Shown here: one piece after another, positions 33,318 through 41,079 of the stretch
Numbering within the stretch: position 1 is the first letter of the stretch
How the letters are laid out: each line of letters opens with the position of its first letter
DNA from: Auanema rhodensis
Taxonomy: Eukaryota > Nematoda > Chromadorea > Rhabditida > Rhabditidae
Assembly (NCBI GenBank): GCA_964057225.1
Contig: OZ059896.1
Span: 16,256,501-16,320,500, forward strand
Length of the DNA stretch: 64,000 bases
Reading direction: 5' to 3'
The notes under the pieces: model-generated
Told to the model about the DNA's origin: nothing
The model's database searches: none
Seen by the model: only the letters and a program-made list of their open reading frames with translations
Position numbers and translations under genes: made by a program

Positions 33318-33713
33318 ATGGCGCAAAACTGGTCCGAGGCCACTGCCCGCACCAAGGCCACCATCAACAAACTACGCGAAGATCTAGGCTATCCAGCCTC
33401 CGAAAATGTAGCTAGCGCGGATCTCATCCCAAGATGGGCCGCGGAAGAGATCCACAAGAGCTGGACAGAAGAAAGTATGATGGAATCGACTAACCAGTCG
33501 ATTAGGAAGGCGGGAGACCTGATCAGCCAGGCCTTAAGGATACTAATGGCGACGCGCGCCACCACTCCGGACCAGAAAAGAAAGAAAATGATGATAGCAG
33601 GCCAGGCGACGGAACTGCTGACAGACGTCAGCCTGTTCCACATATGGACGGTCGCCGACCGGCAACCCGCGACCGACTTCCAGCTGGGACAAATCGAGGA
33701 GGAAGAAGGATAA
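33318..33713 (+). CDS. Gypsy accessory ORF-b, 131 residues, unknown function
   Basis: Starts immediately after the ORF-a stop. Predicted mostly helical with alternating charge (ATARTKATINKLREDLG, IRKAGDLISQALRILMATR), ending in an acidic tail (GQIEEEEG). The 3' two thirds is retained in the deleted copy at 52165-52432 with identical protein sequence over the shared part. No zinc finger, signal peptide or membrane segment is seen, and no family is recognised. Confidence 0.6.
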   Translation: MAQNWSEATARTKATINKLREDLGYPASENVASADLIPRWAAEEIHKSWTEESMMESTNQSIRKAGDLISQALRILMATRATTPDQKRKKMMIAGQATELLTDVSLFHIWTVADRQPATDFQLGQIEEEEG

Positions 33714-33933
33714 CAGCTGCACGAGGTGAATTCATAGTTTTTCTTTTCTTCTCTTTTCTTTTCTTTTTCTTTTTATATTGTTTTCATTTTTTTATATTCC
33801 TTATTCCTATTACACTATTATTCCTATTCTAGTATTCTAATTCTAATTCATTTATATTTTTCTCTTTTGTTTCTTTTCCTTAAAACGTCTAATTTCTTAT
33901 AGCTGAGGTCAGCTACTTTTTCAATATAAGGCA

Positions 33934-34273
33934 TGTTCCATACGTGTCTTATAAAGAAGGCGGTTGACAACGTCAACCGACTTTTGGTTAATGGAATTCA
34001 ATAAGAAACTAGACCTGAACTACTTTTTGTATAAATTCAATTATATTTGTAATTAATATTTTTCTATATAAACCCCTGAGAAAGCAACTAGGTTGGCTTT
34101 CTCATAACATGTAGTTTCATTTATTTGATTATTGTATTTTGCTTTTATAATTGTATTTTCATATTCTGAATAAACTTCTTTTTTCTCTACTCTCTGTTAC
34201 TTTTACAATGGCATTCACACTATTAAAGTCCATATGGTTACCTAGCCGGAACCCTAGGAACCAATATGGAACG
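33934..34273 (+). repeat. 3' LTR of complete gypsy element
   Basis: 340 bp from TGTTCCATACG to ATATGGAACG. Its termini are inverted repeats (GTTCCATA/TATGGAAC), and CTTATAAAG near the start could be a TATA box. It differs from the left copy at a few positions. Confidence 0.88.
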
Positions 34274-34334
34274 ATATCAAACTAGAACGAACGGTTGCAC
34301 TGCATACATATTCTGAAAAGAAAGGTAAGCATTC

Positions 34335-34453
34335 GCTTACGACCATACCACGTTGAAAATACGCCATCCCGTCCGATCTGGCAAGTCAAGCAACGTTGGG
34401 CCCGGTTAGTACTTGGATCGGAGACGGCTTGGGAATCCCGGGTGCCGTAAGCT
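34335..34453 (+). rRNA. 5S rRNA
   Basis: Full length, A variant at position 25. First gene after the complete gypsy element. Confidence 0.9.
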
Positions 34454-34554
34454 TTTTCTTTTTCTCACTTTCTCATCTAGTTTGTAATCAGTAGTTACCT
34501 ATATGGTATACGGTTATCTGGAAATGTTTTCATTTTCCGAGACAATTCTTAGAC

Positions 34555-34697
34555 AGCTTTGCGCAGTGGCGATAACGTGACCAATGAGGCTTTGCCGAGG
34601 TGCGTTTATTGCTGGTTGAAAACTTTTCCCAATTACCCGCGATATTCCCTGAAACATGGGTGATATACGCAATTTTTGAATGCCTGATAAGGCTGAT
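34555..34697 (+). ncRNA. U4 snRNA
   Basis: Consensus copy. Confidence 0.9.
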
Positions 34698-34805
34698 TTG
34701 CATATTATGGAAGAATGTTCCACGTGAAAAGACGTCAATTTTCAAAATCAAACTAAAACGAACGGTTGCACTGCATACATATTCTGAAAAGAAAGGTAAG
34801 CATTC

Positions 34806-34873
34806 GCTTACGACCATACCACGTTGAAAGTACGCCATCCCGTCCGATCTGGCAAGTCAAGCAACGTTGGGCC
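34806..34873 (+). pseudogene. 5S rRNA 5' part, cut by solo LTR
   Basis: Consensus up to GTTGGGCC. Lacks the deletion seen at 21546, so its 5' half has a separate history. Confidence 0.85.
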
Positions 34874-35217
34874 TGTCGCTTGACAACTGGACTTTTACCT
34901 CCAAGTATCAGTCCAAGTATGGAGTCGGTTCGTATGAGTGCTGTGTTATGCGTTAAAACAAGTAAAATGAAGAACGATTTATTCAACGAAATACAACAAA
35001 ACAGTAAAGTGAAAATAGCAAGTAGATTGATTTTAGAATTTCCTAGAAAATCCTAAAATCAATTCAAAATTGGTGAGACATGAGTTTTAACCATCTGGTT
35101 CTCCCTTTTATAGGGAAGCACCAGATGGATCAAGGGAGGAGAATGTTTTTGCAAAACAAAGTAAGAATGAGTGAAATCAGTATGAAACTTACATATTCTT
35201 TCACGTCGACCGTGACA
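34874..35217 (-). repeat. Solo BEL LTR inside 5S gene
   Basis: 344 bp with GGGCC duplications (34869-34873, 35218-35222). Nearly identical to 21602-21945, with one visible difference (GGGAAGCACC). Confidence 0.88.
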
Positions 35218-35273
35218 GGGCCCGGTTAGTACTTGGATCGGAGACGGCTTGGGAATCCCGGGTGCCGTAAGCT
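35218..35273 (+). pseudogene. 5S rRNA 3' part after solo LTR
   Basis: Second half of the gene split at 34873. Confidence 0.85.
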
Positions 35274-35374
35274 TTTTCTTTTTCTCACTTTCTCATCTAG
35301 TTTGTAATCAGTAGTTACCTATATGGTATACGGTTATCTGGAAATGTTTTCATTTTCCGAGACAATTCTTAGAC

Positions 35375-35517
35375 AGCTTTGCGCAGTGGCGATAACGTGA
35401 CCAATGAGGCTTTGCCGAGGTGCGTTTATTGCTGGTTGAAAACTTTTCCCAATTACCCGCGATATTCCCTGAAACATGGGTGATATACGCAATTTTTGAA
35501 TGCCTGATAAGGCTGAA
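35375..35517 (+). ncRNA. U4 snRNA, 3'-end variant
   Basis: Downstream of the body it reads GCTGAATGGAATATT rather than GCTGATTTGCATATT. Related variants are at 50462 and 50933. Confidence 0.88.
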
Positions 35518-35625
35518 TGGAATATTATGGAAGAATGTTCCACGTGAAAAGACGTCAATTTTCAAAATCAAACTAGAACGAACGGTTGCACTGCATACAT
35601 ATTCTGAAAAGAAAGGTAAGCATTC

Positions 35626-35744
35626 GCTTACGACCATACCACGTTGAAAGTACGCCATCCCGTCCGATCTGGCAAGTCAAGCAACGTTGGGCCCGGTTAG
35701 TACTTGGATCGGAGACGGCTTGGGAATCCCGGGTGCCGTAAGCT
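35626..35744 (+). rRNA. 5S rRNA
   Basis: Full-length consensus copy. Confidence 0.92.
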
Positions 35745-35845
35745 TTTTCTTTTTCTCACTTTCTCATCTAGTTTGTAATCAGTAGTTACCTATATGGTAT
35801 ACGGTTATCTGGAAATGTTTTCATTTTCCGAGAGAATTCTTAGAC

Positions 35846-35988
35846 AGCTTTGCGCAGTGGCGATAACGTGACCAATGAGGCTTTGCCGAGGTGCGTTTAT
35901 TGCTGGTTGAAAACTTTTCCCAATTACCCGCGATATTCCCTGAAACATGGGTGATATACGCAATTTTTGAATGCCTGATAAGGCTGAT
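35846..35988 (+). ncRNA. U4 snRNA
   Basis: Consensus body. One upstream change (GAGAGAATTC). Confidence 0.9.
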
Positions 35989-36096
35989 TTGCATATTATG
36001 GAAAAATGTTCCACGTGAAAAGACGTCAATTTTCAAAATCAAACTAAAACGAACGGTTGCACTGCATACATATTCTGAAAAGAAAGGTAAGCATTC

Positions 36097-36164
36097 GCTT
36101 ACGACCATACCACGTTGAAAGTACGCCATCCCGTCCGATCTGGCAAGTCAAGCAACGTTGGGCC
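36097..36164 (+). pseudogene. 5S rRNA 5' part, cut by BEL element
   Basis: Ends at GTTGGGCC, the common BEL insertion point. The 3' half is at 39090-39145. Confidence 0.88.
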
Positions 36165-36436
36165 TGTCGCTTGACAACTGGACTTTTACCTCCAAGTATC
36201 AGTCCAAGTATGGAGTCGGTTCGTATGAGTGCTGTGTTATGCGTTAAAACAAGTAAAATGAAGAACGATTTATTCAACGAAATACAACAAAACAGTAAAG
36301 TGAAAATAGCAAGTAGATTGATTTTAGAATTTCCTAGAAAATCCTAAAATCAATTCAAAATTGGTGAGACATGAGTTTTAACCATCTGGTTCTCCCTTTT
36401 ATAGGGAGGCACCAGATGGATCAAGGGAGGAGAATG
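36165..36436 (-). repeat. Truncated 3' LTR of deleted BEL element
   Basis: Matches the first 272 bp of the 344-bp LTR, then switches at GAGAATG to the coding region. Confidence 0.85.
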
Positions 36437-36442
36437 AAAAAA

Positions 36443-38458
36443 TCAGCGACTGCAGGTTATGTTGCAGTCGTCCATGTGTGCGGGGGCCAAGCATTTCACA
36501 CAGATTCTTAGATGGTTACATCTAAGTGATCTGTGGTGGGCAGTTGTATATACTGGACAGTTGAACGAGCTATGGCCGTCGGCAGGAGTTGTTTCACAGA
36601 ATACGCATGAGTTAGGGTTCTTTAGGTTGGCTAATATAATATTGTTTTCTTTAATGAAACTCAAATCCTTTCTTGAAAGATAAGGACTATATATGTGGGA
36701 ACTGATTTTTGGTTTAGTGAGCATTTCAGTTACAATTAAATTTTTCTCTTTAGTATAGAATATTGTGTTAACTATACTTGAAACATGAGAATGTTTCATT
36801 CCTCCAATACCATGAAATGTTTTTCTTTGTTTGGATTTAACTGGTAGTTTCATCCTTTTTGCTAGATCTTCTCTGATAAAAGATCGTTGAGAACAATCAT
36901 CAAAAATAATGTTAACTTTCTCATAACTATCGCTATTGTAATTGAACAAATTTGCTTTTGCTGTTCGTAAAATTATTTGGCCTTTTTCTACGTCATGATT
37001 ACCAACAATTGTGGTTAAACTTGTGGGTTCTTCATGTGCTTTCTTGGGAACGATTGTTTGATTATTTCTAGTCTTTTCTTCATCATTACCCCTTTGTAAA
37101 GAAATGTTGGTGATGACTCCATTTCTATTCTGATTTCTTTTATTTTGGTAACAAACTGAAATGTTGTGATCATCATGACAGCTGTTGCATTTAAACTTTG
37201 GCCATGTGCAGTTTTTGCTTTGATGATTGTCTGCAAAGCATACATAACATAGCCTTTTTTCTCTTAAAATTTTCCTTTTTTCCGTTGTTTCAACAGGACA
37301 CATATGGCTATTGTGTGAATTGTTCGCGCAAAAAACGCAATTCCTTCTTTGTTTCAAATCTTTAACTTCATTCAATCGAAATTGTTTTTTAGTTTGATCA
37401 CCATCTGGATTTATAATTTTTTCATTGTTACTGAGATACAGTGATTCAGTGTTTTCAGTCATCTGTAGTAGTTTTACTTGCGCCGAAATATGTTCAATGA
37501 TTTTCTCGTGGGACCATTCAAAATTTTGTTTGATGTGAATATCTTTGATTATTTCAAATGGGAATTTATTGAGTACGGTAGCAACATAAAGCTCTTTGGT
37601 TAAAGATCCTCCCGCCGCTTGAATTTGTCGCAGCAGAGCTTTTATCTCTCTTAGCGTTTGAGCACAACTATCAGCTTGTCTTGAAGCTTTTGGCACCTTA
37701 TTCAACTTGTTGATTAGCGTTGCTGTATCAACAGCGTATGAGGAATATTCTTCCTTCAAACAATTTTTCATAAACTCATAGTTTTCTTCGGTACCAGGAA
37801 TTCCCCTAAGAAGATATTCGGCTTCACCTGATAAGGACTCACATAGGAAGTTCACTTTTTCACTTATAGAGAAAGATTCATTGTTATCAATCATTCTCAT
37901 GAATCTATCCCAGAATAAAGGGAATTTTTCCGGAGTACCGTCAAAGGTTGGAGTTTTTAATACGGGTCTTTGCAGTATTTGGTTAATCAGTCTTACTTCA
38001 TTAACATGCTGATCATGTACTACCTGATCGGGTAAACTGTTTTGTTTTTCTTGTACCTCGTTTGTACAATTTTCATATTCTTTTTCTTCTGTATATTCAA
38101 CTCTTTCCCGAAGTTGTTGTAATTCAAGTTGTATTTCCATATCTTTGATTTTTTCTTTGTTTTTATCAATGAGGTTTTTTAAGAATATCAACTTGTCATT
38201 TAATTCCAGAATTATTAACGTGGCATTGCCACGGATGTCTCCTTTTTCACCTTCTTCGATTTTTGTAAATTTTTTGTTTAATTCTTTTTGGAGCTCTTCT
38301 TCTAAAAGCTCACAAACTCTTTGAAAATTTATTTCAATGGTTTCAATTGATTGGAGTTTATTCTCCAAAATATTCAAGTAATTTTTAACTCTTGCACATT
38401 CATTCTCTTGCGCAATAATTTGATTTACCGGCTCAGACAATTCTGAGTAATCGGTCAT
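36443..38458 (-). CDS. BEL Gag-protease fused in frame to ORF3 zinc knuckles
   Basis: The ATG at 38458 (MTDYSELSEP) is preferred over an upstream TTG. A charged coiled-coil N-terminus leads to the capsid motif (TPTFDGTPEKFPLFWDRF), then three Gag knuckles (CVFCANNSHNSHMC, CYVCFADNHQSKNC, CNSCHDDHNISVC) and a retropepsin-like segment (IIFDDCSQRSFIREDL). At about residue 600 the frame passes without break into ORF3-type knuckles (CVFCETTPADGHSSFNC, LRICVKCLAPAHMDDC) and stops at CSR. The join is a deletion of Pol, Env and the ORF3 start that keeps frame. The product would be a Gag with an extra zinc-binding tail; whether it is made is unknown. Confidence 0.75.
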   Translation of the reverse strand: MTDYSELSEPVNQIIAQENECARVKNYLNILENKLQSIETIEINFQRVCELLEEELQKELNKKFTKIEEGEKGDIRGNATLIILELNDKLIFLKNLIDKNKEKIKDMEIQLELQQLRERVEYTEEKEYENCTNEVQEKQNSLPDQVVHDQHVNEVRLINQILQRPVLKTPTFDGTPEKFPLFWDRFMRMIDNNESFSISEKVNFLCESLSGEAEYLLRGIPGTEENYEFMKNCLKEEYSSYAVDTATLINKLNKVPKASRQADSCAQTLREIKALLRQIQAAGGSLTKELYVATVLNKFPFEIIKDIHIKQNFEWSHEKIIEHISAQVKLLQMTENTESLYLSNNEKIINPDGDQTKKQFRLNEVKDLKQRRNCVFCANNSHNSHMCPVETTEKRKILREKRLCYVCFADNHQSKNCTWPKFKCNSCHDDHNISVCYQNKRNQNRNGVITNISLQRGNDEEKTRNNQTIVPKKAHEEPTSLTTIVGNHDVEKGQIILRTAKANLFNYNSDSYEKVNIIFDDCSQRSFIREDLAKRMKLPVKSKQRKTFHGIGGMKHSHVSSIVNTIFYTKEKNLIVTEMLTKPKISSHIYSPYLSRKDLSFIKENNIILANLKNPNSCVFCETTPADGHSSFNCPVYTTAHHRSLRCNHLRICVKCLAPAHMDDCNITCSR

Positions 38459-38722
38459 TTTCTTATAGTTTTCAACTTTAGAATTCAGTTTATTCAAAAA
38501 TTCTTATTCTCTCCCCATTTGGAGAATATATCTTTGAGCGGAGGACATTATTTAAGCCTTCCTCAATGGATATTTCAGATTCAGCGATATTTTTATCGTC
38601 TTATTGTTTCTTGACAAGTGATTTCTTGTCAACTCGGATTTTCTACGAGTTCTTCGGAATTTATTTCTCCGGCAGTTCTATATAACCTTTGTTTTAAACT
38701 TTCCTTGTCAGTAATCAACTGA

Positions 38723-38745
38723 AGTATCCTGCCGTGGTCGCCAAA
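38723..38745 (-). promoter_or_regulatory. Primer binding site, tRNA-Arg type
   Basis: Two bases after the LTR, the sense strand reads TGGCGACCACGGCAGGA, complementary to a tRNA 3' end CCTGCCGTGGTCGCCA. That end matches my recollection of nematode tRNA-Arg. Confidence 0.6.
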
Positions 38746-39089
38746 TGTCGCTTGACAACTGGACTTTTACCTCCAAGTATCAGTCCAAGTATGGAGTCGG
38801 TTCGTATGAGTGCTGTGTTATGCGTTAAAACAAGTAAAATGAAGAACGATTTATTCAACGAAATACAACAAAACAGTAAAGTGAAAATAGCAAGTAGATT
38901 GATTTTAGAATTTCCTAGAAAATCCTAAAATCAATTCAAAATTGGTGAGACATGAGTTTTAACCATCTGGTTCTCCCTTTTATAGGGAGGCACCAGATGG
39001 ATCAAGGGAGGAGAATGTTTTTGCAAAACAAAGTAAGAATGAGTGAAATCAGTATGAAACTTACATATTCTTTCACGTCGACCGTGACA
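38746..39089 (-). repeat. 5' LTR of deleted BEL element
   Basis: Complete 344-bp LTR. In sense orientation it contains CTATAAAAGGGAG, a good TATA box. Confidence 0.88.
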
Positions 39090-39145
39090 GGGCCCGGTTA
39101 GTACTTGGATCGGAGACGGCTTGGGAATCCCGGGTGCCGTAAGCT
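39090..39145 (+). pseudogene. 5S rRNA 3' part after BEL element
   Basis: Second half of the gene split at 36164. Confidence 0.88.
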
Positions 39146-39246
39146 TTTTCTTTTTCTCACTTTCTCATCTAGTTTGTAATCAGTAGTTACCTATATGGTA
39201 TACGGTTATCTGGAAATGTTTTCATTTTCCGAGACAATTCTTAGAC

Positions 39247-39389
39247 AGCTTTGCGCAGTGACGATAACGTGACCAATGAGGCTTTGCCGAGGTGCGTTTA
39301 TTGCTGGTTGAAAACTTTTCCCAATTACCCGCGATATTCCCTGAAACATGGGTGATATACGCAATTTTTGAATGCCTGATAAGGCTGAT
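39247..39389 (+). ncRNA. U4 snRNA
   Basis: One G-to-A change in the U4/U6-pairing 5' region (AGTGACGATAACG). Confidence 0.87.
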
Positions 39390-39497
39390 TTGCATATTAT
39401 GGAAAAATGTTCCACGTGAAAAGACGTCAATTTTCAAAATCAAACTAGAACGAACGGTTGCACTGCATACATATTCTGAAAAGAAAGGTAGGCATTC

Positions 39498-39616
39498 GCT
39501 TACGACCATACCACGTTGAAAATACGCCATCCCGTCCGATCTGGCAAGTCAAGCAACGTTGGGCCCGGTTAGTACTTGGATCGGAGACGGCTTGGGAATC
39601 CCGGGTGCCGTAAGCT
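39498..39616 (+). rRNA. 5S rRNA
   Basis: Full length, A variant at position 25. Confidence 0.92.
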
Positions 39617-39717
39617 TTTTCTTTTTCTCACTTTCTCATCTAGTTTGTAATCAGTAGCTACCTATAGGGTATACGGTTATCTGGAAATGTTTTCATTTTC
39701 CGAGACAATTCTTAGAC

Positions 39718-39860
39718 AGCTTTGCGCAGTGGCGATAACGTGACCAATGAGGCTTTGCCGAGGTGCGTTTATTGCTGGTTGAAAACTTTTCCCAATTACC
39801 CGCGATATTCCCTGAAACATGGGTGATATACGCAATTTTTGAATGCCTGATAAGGCTGAT
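39718..39860 (+). ncRNA. U4 snRNA
   Basis: Consensus copy. Confidence 0.9.
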
Positions 39861-39968
39861 TTGCATATTATGGAAGAATGTTCCACGTGAAAAGACGTCA
39901 ATTTTCAAAATCAAACTAAAACGAACGGTTGCACTGCATACATATTCTGAAAAGAAAGGTAAGCATTC

Positions 39969-40087
39969 GCTTACGACCATACCACGTTGAAAGTACGCCA
40001 TCCCGTCCGATCTGGCAAGTCAAGCAACGTTGAGCCCGGTTAGTACTTGGATCGGAGACGGCTTGGGAATCCCGGGTGCCGTAAGCT
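39969..40087 (+). rRNA. 5S rRNA
   Basis: Full length, one change GTTGAGCCCGG. Confidence 0.9.
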
Positions 40088-40188
40088 TTTTCTTTTTCTC
40101 ACTTTCTCATCTAGTTTGTAATCAGTAGCTACCTATAGGGTATACGGTTATCTGGAAATGTTTTCATTTTCCGAGACAATTCTTAGAC

Positions 40189-40331
40189 AGCTTTGCGCAG
40201 TGGCGATAACGTGACCAATGAGGCTTTGCCGAGGTGCGTTTATTGCTGGTTGAAAACTTTTCCCAATTACCCGCGATATTCCCTGAAACATGGGTGATAT
40301 ACGCAATTTTTGAATGCCTGATAAGGCTGAT
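40189..40331 (+). ncRNA. U4 snRNA
   Basis: Consensus copy. A complete BEL element starts 89 bp after it. Confidence 0.9.
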
Positions 40332-40419
40332 TTGCATATTATGGAAAAATGTTTCACGTGAAAAGACGTCAATTTTCAATATCAAACTAGAACGAACGGT
40401 TGCACTGCATACATATTCT

Positions 40420-40484
40420 TGTCGCGATAAGCGAGTGAGTTTGTATAAATTTTATCTTCAACAATTGTTTTATTTGTTTCTCCT

Positions 40485-40552
<68 letters not shown>

Positions 40553-40803
40553 TTCTTCTTTCTTCTAACTTCCTAAGTAATTTTTATCCATACCACATGT
40601 TGTGTTATACATGTGGCATGACTAATTCTTTGTTTCAGGCTGACGACCGCCCACGAGAAGAGATCAGTCTTACATTTTTCAACGTTCGCAGTCAGTGATT
40701 TTATTCCGTGCTTGTCTTGTTAATTCATCAATAAACCCTTTTCTACATATTCGCTTTGTGTTTTACTTCCAACCATACTATACACTTGTGGTATAACGCC
40801 ACA
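40420..40803 (+). repeat. 5' LTR of complete BEL element
   Basis: TGTCGCGATAAG...GTATAACGCCACA, with a (CT)n microsatellite at about 40489-40549 and an AATAAA near 40730. Confidence 0.92.
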
Positions 40804-40866
40804 AATTGGTGCATCGGCTAGTTCAGATCTTAGCCGCTTCAAGTCCCGCGTGGCAGGTGAGATACA
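40804..40866 (+). promoter_or_regulatory. Primer binding site, tRNA-Gly, with possible second pairing block
   Basis: TTGGTGCATCGGC at 40805-40818 complements the 3' end of tRNA-Gly. About 25 nt further, CCCGCGTGGCAGGTGAG (about 40844-40861) complements the anticodon arm of tRNA-Gly(GCC) as I recall it, with one G-U pair. This would be a bipartite primer site. Confidence 0.6.
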
Positions 40867-41079
40867 GCTCAAATCAAGCGTGTTTGAGCAAAAACATACT
40901 TAATAGAAATCGTGGCAACCATTAGTCCACGTCAAGTCACACCAAAAAGACTTGAACCATAAGCAAACTCTGCAGACAGAAACAGAGATTCACTATCACA
41001 TATACTGTGATCACCAAACAAAAAAAAAAAAAGAGAAAGTAAAAGGAATATAAGCGTTATTCCTACATCTACGACAAAA

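Larger units (their letters stand above)
22768..34273 (+). mobile_element. Complete Ty3/gypsy-type element with inverted terminal LTRs
   Basis: An 11.5-kb element inserted in the U4-5S spacer with the 4-bp duplication ATAT (22764-22767 and 34274-34277). Its ends are LTR copies in opposite orientation (22768-23106 and 33934-34273). The inverted repeat continues inward to about 23317 and 33728. In the related copy at 51583-55373 the LTRs are direct, so the left end here is a replacement of the original 5' LTR, primer site and part of the leader by an inverted copy of the 3' end. Inside are one 2946-codon polyprotein frame and two small accessory ORFs. Confidence 0.88.
36165..39089 (-). mobile_element. 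BEL/Pao element, internally deleted (tRNA-Arg primer family)
   Basis: Minus-strand element inside a 5S gene with GGGCC duplications at 36160-36164 and 39090-39094. The right LTR (38746-39089, 344 bp) is complete. The left LTR (36165-36436) lacks its last ~72 bp. Between them is a single 671-codon frame made of Gag, part of protease and the ORF3 zinc-knuckle tail. RT, RNase H, integrase and envelope are deleted. Confidence 0.88.

Noticed and set aside
22768..34273. DIRS-type element or giant TIR DNA transposon, suggested by inverted ends
   Set aside because: The element encodes a DDE integrase rather than a tyrosine recombinase, and the related copy at 51583-55373 has ordinary direct LTRs with a primer site.
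40489..40549. Long CT run as a polypurine/polypyrimidine regulatory tract
   Set aside because: It lies inside the LTR and differs in length between the two LTRs by six units, as expected of a slippage-prone microsatellite.
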